Below, in pieces: positions 25,141 to 36,748 of a DNA stretch of 52,871 nt (its first letter is position 1; each line of letters begins with the position of its first letter). A program made the translations under genes and the position numbers. A model generated the notes under the pieces. The model saw only the letters and a program-made list of their open reading frames with translations, was not told the DNA's origin and ran no database searches. The DNA comes from Colwellia sp. (GTDB lineage Bacteria; Pseudomonadota; Gammaproteobacteria; Enterobacterales; Alteromonadaceae): NCBI GenBank assembly GCA_020630795.1, contig JAHDIK010000019.1, positions 1-52,871 of the forward strand, given 5' to 3'.

Positions 25141-25288
25141 TAACTTTACGTTTGCATTACTAATTCGACAAGGTTTGCTAATAAATGCATACTAACCAAA
25201 CTTAGCGTTTTGATTTATAGTGGTTTACAGTAACGCGTTATTCAGTATTGCGATTTTTTTCAGATCGTATACATATCCCTAAATATAC

Positions 25289-26296
25289 TTAAAATTGAGC
25301 ATTAATCGCTAATATGTTTTGCTGTGCGTCGATTATGTTTTGATTCACTTTTTTGTAATGAAGTGTCGAAGCTTCGAGATCAAACAAGCTGACTTCGTTA
25401 TTGCATTCACCAGTCATTACACTCGTTTTACCAGAAATCACAGCTTGTATTGCTGCAACGCCCATTTTAGTCGCTAAAATCCTGTCTTTGGCGACAGGAG
25501 AACCGCCTCGTTGAATGTGTCCTAAAATGCAGGCAGTACAATCTATTCCTGCTTTAACCTTTAATTGTTGAGCTAAGTTGTTGGCTCCGCCTTCCCAAAG
25601 GTTTTCAGCAATCACTATAATATAGCTTCCGTTACGTTTTTTAATGACGCGTTGTATGTCGCTAGCAAGTGAATGTAATTTTTTTTCACTGTCATCAACA
25701 GTAAAATTCTCGAACGATAAAACTTGTTCGGCACCGCTTGCTATACCTACATTGAATGCTAAGAATCCGCTATTACGGCCCATTACTTCTACAATAAATA
25801 TTCGTTCGAAGGCGTCTGCGGTATCTCTAATTTTATCAATGGCATCGATAGCGGTATTAAGGGCAGTAGAATATCCTATGGTATAGTCGGTTTTGTCTAC
25901 GTCATTATCTATTGTTCCGGGTACACCAATAACTTGGCCATTCCATTCTTTTTGTAACGCTAAAAGTCCTTTGAATGAGCCGTCTCCGCCAATCACAATT
26001 AACGCATCGATTTTATGTTTAAGTAGTGTGGAGGTGGCTTGATTTATACCTTCTTCCGTTTGCATCTCTTTACATCGAGCACTTTTAAGAATAGTGCCTC
26101 CACGATGAATAATGTTGTTTACTGTGCTGTTGGTCAGTAAAACAAACTCATCATTTATCAAACCGTTATAACCATACATAAATCCAATTGCTTCAATACC
26201 ATGGTGATTTGCGCCAAGTACGATAGCTCGTATCGCTGCGTTCATGCCTGGAGCATCTCCACCACTTGTAAGTACACCAATACGCTTTAAGGTCAT
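25289..26296 (-). CDS. pfkA: 6-phosphofructokinase (ATP-dependent)
   Basis: This 335-residue group-I PFK phosphorylates fructose 6-phosphate in glycolysis. It shows IGVLTSGGDAPGMNAAIRA (residues 6-24), IVIGGDGSFKG (the Gly in GGDGS indicates ATP rather than pyrophosphate use), the catalytic GVPGTIDNDVD, TIGYSTA, IVEVMGRNSGFLA and LGHIQRGGSP. The C-terminal part is a little longer than E. coli PfkA (320). A GGAG Shine-Dalgarno precedes the ATG. Its presence with a complete Entner-Doudoroff set means both glycolytic routes are encoded in this window. It stands apart from pykA, which has its own terminator. Confidence 0.94.
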   Translation of the reverse strand: MTLKRIGVLTSGGDAPGMNAAIRAIVLGANHHGIEAIGFMYGYNGLINDEFVLLTNSTVNNIIHRGGTILKSARCKEMQTEEGINQATSTLLKHKIDALIVIGGDGSFKGLLALQKEWNGQVIGVPGTIDNDVDKTDYTIGYSTALNTAIDAIDKIRDTADAFERIFIVEVMGRNSGFLAFNVGIASGAEQVLSFENFTVDDSEKKLHSLASDIQRVIKKRNGSYIIVIAENLWEGGANNLAQQLKVKAGIDCTACILGHIQRGGSPVAKDRILATKMGVAAIQAVISGKTSVMTGECNNEVSLFDLEASTLHYKKVNQNIIDAQQNILAINAQF

Positions 26297-26490
26297 CGTT
26301 AACTCCTCGTTCGACGAATTATTTCTAACAATGCAAAATTAAAAGTTAATAGATTATTTGTAAAAAAATAGCACATTCAGCGTAGTGATATGTTGATATC
26401 AAACATAAAAATGAAGGACTAGTGTTTATTCGTTAACGAGAGTGGGGTTAGTGCATTTATTAAGGGCGGTGATGGTTAAACTAAAGGCAA

Positions 26491-26519
26491 TAAAAAAGGC
26501 AGCCTAAGCTGCCTTTATA
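26491..26519 (-). terminator. Terminator after pykA
   Basis: AAAGGCAGC, loop TTAG, GCTGCCTTTTTTATT read on the minus strand, 15 bases beyond the pykA stop. Confidence 0.88.
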
Positions 26520-26533
26520 AGTGAGTTTCTAAA

Positions 26534-27985
26534 TTAACTTAAGTGTGCACTTGTTACGGTTAAAATTTTAACCGTATTGGTAGCGCCAATAGTTTCCATT
26601 AAGTCACCGTGAGTAAAGATAACTTTATCACCTTCACTTAAATCTGACTTAGCAATAACAGTTTTAAGTACATCGTTAGATAATGTGTCGTTGTTACTCG
26701 TTGTAGAATCAAACTCTACAGGGTAAACGCCGCGGTAAATCGCAGATTTTGTTAACGTTTTGTTGTGGCGAGAAACAGAGTAAATAGGTAAGCCGGACGT
26801 TATACGCGACATAATTTTACTTGTGTGGCCAGACTCAGTTAACGCAATAATTGCTTTAACACCATCAAGGTGGTTAGCTGCGTACATTGCTGAAAGTGCA
26901 ATTGTTTCAGAAACTTCAGAGAATTTTAATTCTAATCTATGGTTAGACGTATTTACTGAACGATGAGCTTCAGCACCCACACAAACACTTGCCATAGCTG
27001 TTACTGTTTCAACAGGGTATTTACCAGCAGCAGTTTCTGCAGAAAGCATTACCGCGTCAGTACCATCTAATACAGCGTTTGAAACATCCATAACCTCTGC
27101 ACGAGTTGGCATAGGTTGTTCAATCATTGTTTCCATCATTTGTGTTGCTGTAATTACCGCGCGGTTTAATTGGCGGCTACGAGCGATAATGTGCTTTTGT
27201 TTACCTACTAATGCAGCATCACCAATTTCAACACCTAAATCACCACGAGCAACCATTACAACGTCTGACGCTAAAATAATATCGTCTAATACTTTGTCGT
27301 CGTTTACTGCTTCAGCACGTTCAATTTTTGAAACTAAACGAGCGTTACAGCCAGCTTCTTGCGCTAATAAACGAGCTTCACGCATATCTGCTGCATCACG
27401 AGGGAAAGATACGGCTAAAAAGTCAACGTCAATTTTAGCTGCAGTTACAATGTCTTCTTTATCTTTAGTTGTTAAAGCAGGAGCGGTTAAACCACCACCT
27501 TGACGGTTAATACCTTTGTTATTCGATAAAGGTCCACCTACAGTTACTTCGGTAAATACTGAAGTGTCTGTGTTACTTAATACTTTTAGTTGTACGCGGC
27601 CATCATCTAATAATAAAATATCGCCAACACTGACGTCTTGAGGTAATTTTTTGTAATCGATACCAACTTTTTCTTGGTTACCTTCGCCTTTACCTAAAGT
27701 AGCGTCAAGCTCAAACTTATCGCCAACAGCAAGTTTGATAGGTCCATCTTTAAAAGTTGATACACGAATCTTAGGGCCTTGTAAGTCACCTAAAATACCA
27801 ACATAAACACCTAGCTCTTTTGAAATTTCACGAACAGTATTTGCACGATCAATATGGTCTTGCGCTGTACCGTGCGAAAAGTTAAGTCTTACTACGTTTA
27901 CACCAGCAGCAATAACGTTTTTTAATACTTCTTTGTCTTCAGTTGCTGGACCTAACGTAGCAACAATCTTCGTTCTTCTAGGCAT
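26534..27985 (-). CDS. pykA: Pyruvate kinase II
   Basis: This 483-residue enzyme converts phosphoenolpyruvate and ADP to pyruvate and ATP. It closely follows E. coli Pyk[69 protein letters not shown], the [10 protein letters not shown] active-site lysine/glutamate, [55 protein letters not shown] and the C-terminal allosteric domain. It lies 65 bases downstream of hexR on the same strand with no terminator between them, so hexR and pykA may be co-transcribed. Confidence 0.97.
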   Translation of the reverse strand: MPRRTKIVATLGPATEDKEVLKNVIAAGVNVVRLNFSHGTAQDHIDRANTVREISKELGVYVGILGDLQGPKIRVSTFKDGPIKLAVGDKFELDATLGKGEGNQEKVGIDYKKLPQDVSVGDILLLDDGRVQLKVLSNTDTSVFTEVTVGGPLSNNKGINRQGGGLTAPALTTKDKEDIVTAAKIDVDFLAVSFPRDAADMREARLLAQEAGCNARLVSKIERAEAVNDDKVLDDIILASDVVMVARGDLGVEIGDAALVGKQKHIIARSRQLNRAVITATQMMETMIEQPMPTRAEVMDVSNAVLDGTDAVMLSAETAAGKYPVETVTAMASVCVGAEAHRSVNTSNHRLELKFSEVSETIALSAMYAANHLDGVKAIIALTESGHTSKIMSRITSGLPIYSVSRHNKTLTKSAIYRGVYPVEFDSTTSNNDTLSNDVLKTVIAKSDLSEGDKVIFTHGDLMETIGATNTVKILTVTSAHLS

Positions 27986-28050
27986 CTTAATCCTTAACTA
28001 TTAACTTTATCATTTAAATTATGGGCGTTAGTCGTAGCAATATTTAAGTG

Positions 28051-28899
28051 CTACTCTTTTCTTTCAAATCTTGAACTTCTTAAACTATCTTTAACTTTCT
28101 TAAGGTTATCTCTAAATTTAGTTCCTCTACGCAAAGTAAAACCTGTAGCAAGAATGTCGATTAACGTTAATTGCGCAATACGTGAAGACATTGGCATATA
28201 TAAGTCGGTATCTTCGGCAACATCTATAGAAAGAACAATGCTACATTCTTTAGCAAGTGGAGTATCTTCAGAGGTAATCCCAATAACTGTAGCGTCGTTT
28301 TCTTTTGCAAGGCTTGCTACTTCTACTAGAGATTTGGTTCGTCCTGTATGAGAGATAAGTACAACCACATCACCTTGTTGGCTGTTTATAGCACTCATAC
28401 GTTGCATTAATATGTCATCAAAATAAACAACAGGAACATTAAAGCGGAAAAATTTGTTTTGAGCATCGTGTGCTACAACAGCAGATGCACCTAAACCAAA
28501 AAATGATATTTTGTTGGCTTGAGTTAATAGGTCGACAGAACGGTTGATCGTAGAAGGGTCTAAACTTTTACGAGCAAGTTCAAGGTTAGCCATTGTCGAT
28601 TCAAATATTTTGACAGTATATTCGTCGGCACTGTCATTTTCGTCTACGTGTCTATTTACGTATGGAGTACCGTTAGCCAAGCTTTGCGCTAAGTGTAATT
28701 TAAAGTCAGGGTAGCCTTTAGTATCTAGGCGTCGGCAAAATCTGTTAACGGTAGGCTCACTGATGTTTGCTTGTTTAGCTAACGCAGCGATACTAGCATG
28801 TATAACAGTACTTGGTGAGGCTAATATAACTTCCGCAACTTTTCGTTCTGATTTGCTAAAGGTGTCTAGTTCATTGGCGATTTTTTCTAATATATTCAT
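28051..28899 (-). CDS. hexR: HexR, RpiR-family regulator of central carbon metabolism
   Basis: This 282-residue protein has an N-terminal RpiR helix-turn-helix (residues 1-77, with IAALAKQANISEPTVNRFCRRL) and a C-terminal SIS sugar-phosphate-binding domain (about residues 110-260, with KISFFGLGASAVVAHDAQNKF, VVVLISHTGRTKSLVEVA and VIGITSEDTPLA). In gammaproteobacteria HexR binds KDPG and controls zwf, edd, eda, gapA and pyk genes. It is encoded divergently from the zwf operon across a 293-base region that holds a clear HexR box. It probably represses that operon in the absence of KDPG and may also control itself. Confidence 0.95.
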   Translation of the reverse strand: MNILEKIANELDTFSKSERKVAEVILASPSTVIHASIAALAKQANISEPTVNRFCRRLDTKGYPDFKLHLAQSLANGTPYVNRHVDENDSADEYTVKIFESTMANLELARKSLDPSTINRSVDLLTQANKISFFGLGASAVVAHDAQNKFFRFNVPVVYFDDILMQRMSAINSQQGDVVVLISHTGRTKSLVEVASLAKENDATVIGITSEDTPLAKECSIVLSIDVAEDTDLYMPMSSRIAQLTLIDILATGFTLRRGTKFRDNLKKVKDSLRSSRFERKE

Positions 28900-28971
28900 T
28901 TATTATAACCCTAGATCTTTTTTACTTGTGTATTAACTGTAATTTATTTTCTGCATATCCAACAGAAAATA

Positions 28972-28986
28972 TGAAAATTTATTTCA
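28972..28986. promoter_or_regulatory. Candidate HexR box upstream of hexR
   Basis: TGAAAATTTATTTCA is a 15-bp near-palindrome of the HexR-box length and spacing, 73 bases before the hexR start. It departs from the TGTAAT...ATTACA consensus in both arms, so this is tentative. Confidence 0.4.
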
Positions 28987-29091
28987 TATTTTTACATAAT
29001 ATAATTAAAAACCGGATTTTAGGCAAATTTTTAATTGTTTTGGTAAGCATAAAACATATAAAAGGTAATAAAACTATAACAAAACGGATTT

Positions 29092-29106
29092 TGTAATAAA
29101 ATTACA
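29092..29106. promoter_or_regulatory. HexR box upstream of zwf
   Basis: TGTAATAAAATTACA fits the known gammaproteobacterial HexR operator (TGTAAT-WWW-ATTACA) almost perfectly. It lies 86 bases before the zwf start, beside the hexR-zwf divergent promoters. Confidence 0.88.
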
Positions 29107-29192
29107 AAAAGTTCTTTACTGATGGACTAGCACAGGATAAATTATCATAATATATAGTTTAGATACCCTACACGAACTAGAGAAACGTATTT

Positions 29193-30662
29193 ATGAGTAA
29201 CTTTGATAGTCAATCTCCGAGCGAAATTGTAATTTTTGGCGCATTAGGTGATTTATCTCGACGTAAATTATTACCTGCCTTATACCAGCTAGAAAGTGCT
29301 GGCTTACTCAACCCAGAAAGTAGAATAGTTGGTGTTGCTCGCCAAGAGCACAACTTAAAAGATTTTATTGAAATAGTTAAAGAGAATTTAACTAAGTTTG
29401 TAAAAACAGGCTTGGATAAAGATGTATTAGAAACGTTTTTAAATCGTTTGGTTTACCAACAATTAGATTTTAAACAAACGGCATCTTTTAAAAATTTAGC
29501 TAAAACGTTAAAAGACGGAAACGATACACGCGTATATTACTTCTCAACAGCACCTGTTATTTTCGGTGATATTTGTGACGGCTTACATGCTGCTAAATTA
29601 ATTACAGATAAAGATCGTGTTGTTATGGAAAAACCAATTGGTCATTGTTTAGAGTCTTCTAAAGTGATTAACGACCAAGTTTCTCGTTTCTTCAAAGAAA
29701 ACCAAATTTATAGAATTGACCATTACCTAGGTAAAGAAACTGTACTTAATTTATTGGTACTTCGTTTTGCAAACTCATTGTTCACAACTAACTGGGACAG
29801 AAACAGTATTGACCATGTTCAAATTACTGTGGCTGAAAGTGTTGGTATTGAAGGGCGCTGGGGGTTTTATGATGACGCTGGTCAAATGCGTGACATGATC
29901 CAAAACCACTTATTGCAAATCCTTTCTTTATTAGCAATGGAGCCGCCAGCTGATCTAAGTGCAGACAGTATTCGTGCGGAAAAACTAAAAGCGATAAAAG
30001 CGCTTGTACCTATTGATCGTCTAAATGTTAAAGACAACACCGTGCGTGGGCAATACGCAGACGGTTTCTTAAAAGGTAAACCTGTTCCGGGTTACTTAAA
30101 TGAAGAAGGCGCCAAAGAAAATAGTGATACTGAAACCTTTGTTGCTATAAAAGCTGAAATAGACAACTGGCGTTGGGCTGGTGTTCCATTTTACCTACGT
30201 ACTGGTAAAAGAATGCCTGCTAAGCACAGTGAAATCGTTGTTCACTTTAAAGAACAGCCACATAACATATTTAAAGACAGCTATGCGGAATTACCATCAA
30301 ATAAACTGACTATTCGTTTACAACCAGACGAAGGTGTTGAGTTACAAATGATGAACAAGATCCCTGGTATTGCGTCTCAAATGCATATTCAAGAAAACAA
30401 ACTAGATTTGAGTTTTTCAGATACCTATGAAAACCAACGTGTTGTTGACGCATACGAACGATTAATGCTTGAAGTCATTAACGGCAACCAGTCTTTATTC
30501 GTAAGTCGAGACGAAGTGGAAGCTGCTTGGACTTGGGCTGACGGAATTATTGAAGCATGGGAAGAAAGTAAAGAAGCACCTAAATCTTACCCTGCGGGAA
30601 CTTGGGGACCAGTGTCTTCAATTTCATTAATCGCACGTGACGACAGACAGTGGGTAGAATAA
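29193..30662 (+). CDS. zwf: Glucose-6-phosphate 1-dehydrogenase
   Basis: This 489-residue cytosolic enzyme oxidises glucose 6-phosphate to 6-phosphogluconolactone with NADP+ or NAD+. Landmarks are IFGALGDLSRRKLLPALYQL (nucleotide fold, residues 13-32), VVMEKPIGH, and the active-site RIDHYLGKE (about residues 171-179), followed by FANSLFTTNWDRNSIDHVQI. It leads the zwf-pgl-edd-glk-eda operon; the pgl ATG is only two bases after its stop. The HexR box upstream implies induction by KDPG. Confidence 0.97.
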   Translation: MSNFDSQSPSEIVIFGALGDLSRRKLLPALYQLESAGLLNPESRIVGVARQEHNLKDFIEIVKENLTKFVKTGLDKDVLETFLNRLVYQQLDFKQTASFKNLAKTLKDGNDTRVYYFSTAPVIFGDICDGLHAAKLITDKDRVVMEKPIGHCLESSKVINDQVSRFFKENQIYRIDHYLGKETVLNLLVLRFANSLFTTNWDRNSIDHVQITVAESVGIEGRWGFYDDAGQMRDMIQNHLLQILSLLAMEPPADLSADSIRAEKLKAIKALVPIDRLNVKDNTVRGQYADGFLKGKPVPGYLNEEGAKENSDTETFVAIKAEIDNWRWAGVPFYLRTGKRMPAKHSEIVVHFKEQPHNIFKDSYAELPSNKLTIRLQPDEGVELQMMNKIPGIASQMHIQENKLDLSFSDTYENQRVVDAYERLMLEVINGNQSLFVSRDEVEAAWTWADGIIEAWEESKEAPKSYPAGTWGPVSSISLIARDDRQWVE

Positions 30663-30664
30663 TC

Positions 30665-31357
30665 ATGCATAAAATGAACGAATTTAACTCTCGTAACGAA
30701 TTGGATGAGTCACTTGCGTCACATGTAGCGAGTGAATTAACTAAAGCGATTGCAGAAAAAGGTAAAGCAAGTATTGCTGTATCTGGTGGTTCAACACCGA
30801 AAGGTTTCTTCAAAGCGTTATCACAATTTGACCTAGCTTGGGACAAAGTAACAATTACTCTTGCGGACGAACGTTGGGTAGACTTTGAAAGCGATGCAAG
30901 TAATACACGCTTAGTACATGAAAATTTATTACAAAATAAAGCTGAGAGTGCGACATTTTTTCATTTGAAAAGAGGTGAGCTTTCAGAAGAAACGCTAACT
31001 GAACTTAATTCAGAAGCTAAATCATCATTACTTCCACTTGACGTACTTATTTTAGGTATGGGTGAAGATGGTCATACAGCGTCGTTATTTCCATGTAGCG
31101 ACCAAATTAAAGAAGGCTTAGATGTTGAAAATTCAACAGCCTTGATGAAAGTTGTTCCTAAAACGGCGCCAAATGATCGTATCACATTTACATTTTCTCA
31201 CTTAATTCAGAGTAAGAACGTTATTTTGCACGTATGTGGTGATAATAAAAAAGTAGTACTTGAACAAGCAAATTCAGGTAATGACTTTTTTGAGATGCCT
31301 ATTAGAGCTTTCTTACAAAATCAAAATATTGAAACACAAGTTTATTGGGCAGAATAA
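30665..31357 (+). CDS. pgl: 6-phosphogluconolactonase
   Basis: This 230-residue protein hydrolyses 6-phosphogluconolactone to 6-phosphogluconate, the step after Zwf. It belongs to the DevB/NagB-like family: SIAVSGGSTPKGFFKAL (about residues 36-52), VTITLADERWVDFESDASNTRL, and the catalytic VLILGMGEDGHTASLFP (about residues 133-149). The start is the ATG two bases after the zwf stop; an in-frame ATG nine bases later is possible. The edd ATG follows its stop by two bases, which implies tight translational coupling through the operon. Confidence 0.96.
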   Translation: MHKMNEFNSRNELDESLASHVASELTKAIAEKGKASIAVSGGSTPKGFFKALSQFDLAWDKVTITLADERWVDFESDASNTRLVHENLLQNKAESATFFHLKRGELSEETLTELNSEAKSSLLPLDVLILGMGEDGHTASLFPCSDQIKEGLDVENSTALMKVVPKTAPNDRITFTFSHLIQSKNVILHVCGDNKKVVLEQANSGNDFFEMPIRAFLQNQNIETQVYWAE

Positions 31358-31359
31358 CC

Positions 31360-33180
31360 ATGAAAAAAGAAATTGTAGACATTACCCAGCGCATTATTGA
31401 GCGCAGTAAAGATACACGTAGTGCATATTTAGCGAAGGTTCGAGCTGCTAAATCAAATACCGTACATCGCGCGAGTTTGTCTTGTGGTAACTTAGCGCAC
31501 GGCTTTGCAGCTTGTGGTAAAGAAGACAAGCAAAAATTACGTGGTATTAATCATTCTGATATCGCAATTATTTCAGCGTACAACGATATGCTTTCTGCAC
31601 ATCAGCCTTATGAAACATACCCTGATATTATCAGAAAAGCTGTTTCTGAAACGGGCGGTGTAGCGCAGTTTGCTGGTGGCGTACCAGCAATGTGTGACGG
31701 GGTAACTCAAGGCCAACCAGGTATGGATTTAAGCCTAATGAGCCGCGATGTTATTGCAATGTCTACAGCGGTTGGTTTATCTCACAATATGTTTGACGGC
31801 GCATTAATGCTGGGCATATGTGACAAAATCGTACCGGGTTTAATGATTGCTAGCATGACATTTGGTCATCTTCCTACTGTATTTGTACCAGCGGGGCCTA
31901 TGCCTTCAGGTATTCCAAACAAAGAAAAAGTACGTGTTCGCCAGAAGTTTGCTAAAGGTGAAGTAGGTAAAGAAGAGCTACTTGAAGCAGAGTCTGCTTC
32001 TTACCATAGTGCAGGTACGTGTACATTCTTCGGAACAGCAAACTCTAACCAGTTAGTTATTGAAGTAATGGGTTTACATTTACCAGGTGCTTCATTCGTT
32101 GCTCCAAATACTGAACTTCGAGAAGAACTTACGAAAGCCGCAGCACGTCAAGTTACACGCTTAACGCAGCAAGCGGGCAACTATATGCCTATTGGTGAAA
32201 TGATTGACGAACGTTCAATTGTTAACGCAATTGTTGGTTTAACAGCTACAGGTGGTTCAACAAACTTAACAATGCATATTATCGCGTTTGCTCGTGCCGC
32301 TGGTATTATTATCGATTTCCAAGATTTCAATGATATTTCTGACGCTGTTCCTCTTATTACGCGTATTTATCCAAATGGCCATGCAGACATTAACCACTTT
32401 GAACAGTCAGGTGGTATGGCACTGTTATTTAAAGAGTTAATTGACGGTGGTTTAGTTCACGAAGACGTTGAAACTATCTGTGGTCGTGGCCTTTCTCGTT
32501 ACACCAAAAAACCAGTCTTGGAAAACGGTGAGTTGAAATGGGTAGATGGTGCTACTGAATCAGGCGATAAAGAAGTTATTGCTACGGTTGCTACGCCGTT
32601 TAAAGAAGACGGTGGTTTAAAAGTACTTAAAGGTAACTTAGGTATATCTGTTATTAAAACGTCTTCATTACGTCCAGGTTGTGAAATTGTGACAGCTCCG
32701 GCGGTTGTATTTGAAGATCAAAACGACTTAGACGCTGCTTTTCAATCAGGCGCATTAGACAAAGATTTTGTTGCAGTAGTACGATTCCAAGGGCCAAAAG
32801 CTCGTGGTATGCCTGAATTACATAAGCTGACTCCACCACTTGGTGTGTTACAAGATAAAGGCTATAAAGTTGCTTTGCTTACAGATGGTCGTATGTCGGG
32901 TGCATCGGGTAAAGTTCCAGCTGCTATCCACTTGTGTCCTGAAGCTTTAGACGGTGGTTTGATCGCTAAAGTTCAAGACGGCGATATGATCTCGATGAAT
33001 GGTGAAACAGGCGAGTTAACACTGATGGTAAGTGAAGAAGAGCTTGCTAATCGTGAATGCGCACAATTTCAAGTAAATGGCCATCATGAAGGCCTAGGGC
33101 GTGAGCTATTTGGCTTTATGCGTAAATCTTTAAGCTCAGCTAATACTGGAGCTTGTTCACTGTTTGATTCGGAAGATTAA
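31360..33180 (+). CDS. edd: 6-phosphogluconate dehydratase
   Basis: This 606-residue iron-sulfur enzyme of the IlvD/Edd family dehydrates 6-phosphogluconate to KDPG, the first committed Entner-Doudoroff step. Visible landmarks are [30 protein letters not shown] (with a cluster-ligand cysteine), [30 protein letters not shown] (second cysteine), [11 protein letters not shown] and [16 protein letters not shown]. Its Fe-S cluster makes it oxygen-sensitive. It lies two bases after pgl and five before glk. The product KDPG is both the Eda substrate and the inducer of HexR. Confidence 0.97.
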   Translation: MKKEIVDITQRIIERSKDTRSAYLAKVRAAKSNTVHRASLSCGNLAHGFAACGKEDKQKLRGINHSDIAIISAYNDMLSAHQPYETYPDIIRKAVSETGGVAQFAGGVPAMCDGVTQGQPGMDLSLMSRDVIAMSTAVGLSHNMFDGALMLGICDKIVPGLMIASMTFGHLPTVFVPAGPMPSGIPNKEKVRVRQKFAKGEVGKEELLEAESASYHSAGTCTFFGTANSNQLVIEVMGLHLPGASFVAPNTELREELTKAAARQVTRLTQQAGNYMPIGEMIDERSIVNAIVGLTATGGSTNLTMHIIAFARAAGIIIDFQDFNDISDAVPLITRIYPNGHADINHFEQSGGMALLFKELIDGGLVHEDVETICGRGLSRYTKKPVLENGELKWVDGATESGDKEVIATVATPFKEDGGLKVLKGNLGISVIKTSSLRPGCEIVTAPAVVFEDQNDLDAAFQSGALDKDFVAVVRFQGPKARGMPELHKLTPPLGVLQDKGYKVALLTDGRMSGASGKVPAAIHLCPEALDGGLIAKVQDGDMISMNGETGELTLMVSEEELANRECAQFQVNGHHEGLGRELFGFMRKSLSSANTGACSLFDSED

Positions 33181-33185
33181 GCGCA

Positions 33186-34160
33186 ATGAGTAACGCTATT
33201 AATTTAATTGCTGACATTGGTGGTACTAATTTACGTATTGGTACCACAACAGGTATGGGTGAGATCGATAACCTTAAGCTATACCAATGTAATAAATTTT
33301 CAGGTTTAGCTGAAATTATACAAGACTACTTAACAGGTTTTGATACTGAATCTACAGAGGTTAATGCGTGTTTTGCAATAGCATGCCCTGTAGACAAAGA
33401 TCAAATGTCTATGACGAATTTGCCGTGGGAGTTCTCTAAAAAAGAACTTAAACAAACGTTAAATTTGTCACAAATGTATTTTATTAATGACTATACCGCT
33501 ATTGCTCATGCCGTACCTACGTTAACTGGTGACCAAAAAGTTAAAATAGGCGGTGGTGAGGTTATAGAGCATAAACCTATTTCTATTTGTGGACCAGGTA
33601 CAGGCTTAGGTGTAGCAAATGTTGTTCATGCAAATGGTCAATGGATCAGTTTAGGAGGTGAGGGCGGTCATGTAGATTTCGCTCCTATCGATGAAACTGA
33701 AATCCAAATCTTGAATTTCTTGTTAACTAAATATGAACACGTTTCGTATGAACAATTGTTATCAGGTTTAGGTATCCAACAAATTTATCAAGCAATGATG
33801 TGGATTAAAGGTCAAGAGTCTGAAGCATTAGAAGCTAAAGATATTACAGAAAGAGCGATTAATAACGATTGCGATGTTTGTAAAGCGTCTTTAGATAAAT
33901 TTTGTGAAATTTTAGGAAGCTTTGCTGGAAACTTGTCGCTAACTTTAGCAAGTTTTGGTGGAGTGTACATTGCCGGAGGTATTGTTCCTCGGTTTATCGA
34001 ATATGTTCAAAACAGCAACTTTAGAAGTCGCTTTGAAGCAAAAGGAAGATTTGAAGCGTTTAATCAAGCGATTCCTACATTTGTTATCACTGAACCACAG
34101 CCTGGTTTAATTGGTGCATCTGCGTTTCTTTGCCAACAGCTAACTTCAACTAATCAATAA
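33186..34160 (+). CDS. glk: Glucokinase
   Basis: This 324-residue protein phosphorylates imported glucose with ATP. It matches the bacterial Glk (PF02685) family: NLIADIGGTNLRIG (residues 5-18, ATP phosphate binding), NLPWEFSKKELK, INDYTAIAHA with the catalytic Asp, ICGPGTGLGVANV, SLGGEGGHVDFAP and GVYIAGGIVPR. Length equals E. coli Glk (321). Its place inside the Entner-Doudoroff operon suggests glucose enters by a non-PTS route, for example the sodium symporter at 11325, and is phosphorylated here before Zwf. Confidence 0.96.
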   Translation: MSNAINLIADIGGTNLRIGTTTGMGEIDNLKLYQCNKFSGLAEIIQDYLTGFDTESTEVNACFAIACPVDKDQMSMTNLPWEFSKKELKQTLNLSQMYFINDYTAIAHAVPTLTGDQKVKIGGGEVIEHKPISICGPGTGLGVANVVHANGQWISLGGEGGHVDFAPIDETEIQILNFLLTKYEHVSYEQLLSGLGIQQIYQAMMWIKGQESEALEAKDITERAINNDCDVCKASLDKFCEILGSFAGNLSLTLASFGGVYIAGGIVPRFIEYVQNSNFRSRFEAKGRFEAFNQAIPTFVITEPQPGLIGASAFLCQQLTSTNQ

Positions 34161-34169
34161 AGAGGAATT

Positions 34170-34817
34170 ATGACGTTATCAACTAATTGGCAAGTATCGC
34201 CAAAAGATCTTTTTGCCATGGGACCGATTGTTCCTGTACTAGTAATTAAAGACGTAGCAGACGCTTTACCAATTGCTGAAGCCTTGTTAGCTGCAGACGT
34301 AAAAGTACTAGAAGTAACTTTACGTACACCAGCTGCACTAGATGTTATTAGTATTATCGCTAAAGAATTACCTGAAGCAGTAGTAGGTGCAGGTACGGTT
34401 ACTAACCGTGCGATGCTTCAACAATGTCAAGACGCTGGTGCAAAGTTTGCAATAAGCCCTGGATTAACTAAAGACTTGTTACAAGCTGGTAAAGAAGGTG
34501 ATATCGCGTTAATTCCTGGTATTTCATCTATCTCAGAGTTAATGGACGGTATTGATTACGGCTACGACCATTTGAAATTCTTCCCTGCGGAAGCATCGGG
34601 TGGTGTTAAAGCTATTCAATCTATTGGTGGACCATTCCCTGATATTAAATTCTGCCCAACAGGCGGCATTAATGTTAACAATATTCGTGATTACTTAGCA
34701 TTACCAAACGTTTCATGTTGTGGTGGTTCATGGTTAGTACCAGACAATGTCGTTGCAGACAAAAACTGGTCTGCAATTACTGATATTGCCGGCCAAGCTT
34801 TGGCTCACGTAAAATAA
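34170..34817 (+). CDS. eda: KDPG aldolase
   Basis: This 215-residue class I aldolase splits KDPG into pyruvate and glyceraldehyde 3-phosphate. It shows PIVPVLVIKDVADALPIAEA, the catalytic Glu in VKVLEVTLRTPAAL, VVGAGTVTN, FAISPGL, and the Schiff-base lysine in HLKFFPAEASGG (about residues 135-146), then FCPTGGINVNNI. AGAGG precedes the ATG closely. It ends the operon before a terminator hairpin. It receives KDPG both from Edd and from KdgK (12976), so it is the meeting point of the glucose and uronate routes in this window. Confidence 0.97.
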   Translation: MTLSTNWQVSPKDLFAMGPIVPVLVIKDVADALPIAEALLAADVKVLEVTLRTPAALDVISIIAKELPEAVVGAGTVTNRAMLQQCQDAGAKFAISPGLTKDLLQAGKEGDIALIPGISSISELMDGIDYGYDHLKFFPAEASGGVKAIQSIGGPFPDIKFCPTGGINVNNIRDYLALPNVSCCGGSWLVPDNVVADKNWSAITDIAGQALAHVK

Positions 34818-34836
34818 CGATTATCGTTTTTTATTT

Positions 34837-34864
34837 GAAAGGTCAGATTTATCTGGCCTTTTTT
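34837..34864 (+). terminator. Terminator of the zwf-eda operon
   Basis: AAAGGTCAGA, loop TTTA, TCTGGCCTTTTTT with a T-run, 20 bases after the eda stop. Confidence 0.85.
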
Positions 34865-35040
34865 ATTGCCTAAAATTTGTGATGTGGTCGTTTGCGAAGG
34901 TACGCTACGCGCGTGATAACTATTCAAAACATTCAAGTTGAGTGGTAATTATGGATTGAAGAACAGAAGTATACGCGTTTTTGAAAAAAGCCTTTTACAC
35001 TAAATAAGTTATGTAGCTAGTTTATGTATAAAAAGCATTA

Positions 35041-35068
35041 AAAAAGCCAAGCATCTGCTTGGCTTTTG
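35041..35068 (-). terminator. Terminator after gapA
   Basis: AAAAGCCAAGCA / TGCTTGGCTTTT hairpin, with the T-run on the minus strand, 22 bases beyond the gapA stop. Confidence 0.88.
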
Positions 35069-35089
35069 TTTTTACTAAATGAACAAGGT

Positions 35090-36097
<1,008 letters not shown>

Positions 36098-36117
36098 TTA
36101 ATCCTAAAAAATAATAA

Positions 36118-36132
36118 TGTAGTAAAATTACA
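36118..36132. promoter_or_regulatory. HexR box upstream of gapA
   Basis: TGTAGTAAAATTACA differs from the zwf box by one base and lies 23 bases before the gapA start. Two TTACGTAAAA direct repeats sit further out (about 36160 and 36191) in the gapA-msrB intergenic region; their role is unknown. Confidence 0.8.
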
Positions 36133-36348
36133 TCATTTTGAAAAAACATCAAGTAAAAGTTACGTAAAACTTCTTTTAACTCACGTTTTTTACGTAAAAT
36201 TCTATCTTTGTAGTATATATCCTTATTATTTACATCAATATTAAAACTTTAGAACAAAATAGCATTAGAAAAGCAGTCCTATATAGTTATATTTGATATA
36301 GTGAAACAACATAAAGTTATTGCTAATTAACGTAAATTAAGAGGTCAT

Positions 36349-36723
36349 ATGAAAGAGGATGATTATAAAAATAAGTTGTCGCCTGAAGCTTATAAAGTTT
36401 GTAGGTTAGCTGCGACCGAACGGCCGTTTACGGGAGTATATAACGATCATTGGGAAGAGGGAACGTATGCTTGTGCTTGCTGTGACGCTCCTTTATTTCA
36501 GTCTGAACATAAGTTTAATGCAGGATGTGGTTGGCCAAGCTTTTATCAGTCAATAAAAGAACGTGTTAGTTATAAGGAAGACAACTCTTTACATATGACA
36601 AGAATTGAAATTTTATGTAAAGCGTGTGATTCGCATTTGGGCCATGTGTTTGACGATGGCCCTCAGCCCACGGGAAAACGATATTGCGTTAATTCTTTAA
36701 GCTTACAATTTGTTAAATCATAG
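36349..36723 (+). CDS. msrB: Peptide methionine (R)-S-oxide reductase
   Basis: This 124-residue enzyme repairs methionine-R-sulfoxide in proteins. The SelR fold is clear: the structural zinc ligands are C42/C45 (CACC) and C90/C93 (CKAC), the substrate loop is AGCGWPSF (residues 58-65, C60 as likely resolving cysteine), [11 protein letters not shown] follows, and the catalytic cysteine is C113 in RYCVNSLSL. It has no signal peptide and acts in the cytoplasm. It is transcribed alone, divergently from gapA. Confidence 0.97.
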   Translation: MKEDDYKNKLSPEAYKVCRLAATERPFTGVYNDHWEEGTYACACCDAPLFQSEHKFNAGCGWPSFYQSIKERVSYKEDNSLHMTRIEILCKACDSHLGHVFDDGPQPTGKRYCVNSLSLQFVKS

Positions 36724-36748
36724 CCCTGCGCTAACTATCCTGTCTTAT

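Noticed and set aside
34865..35040. Possible small gene or RNA between the eda and gapA terminators
   Set aside because: No start with a ribosome-binding site, no conserved structure and terminators on both sides; I see nothing to call.
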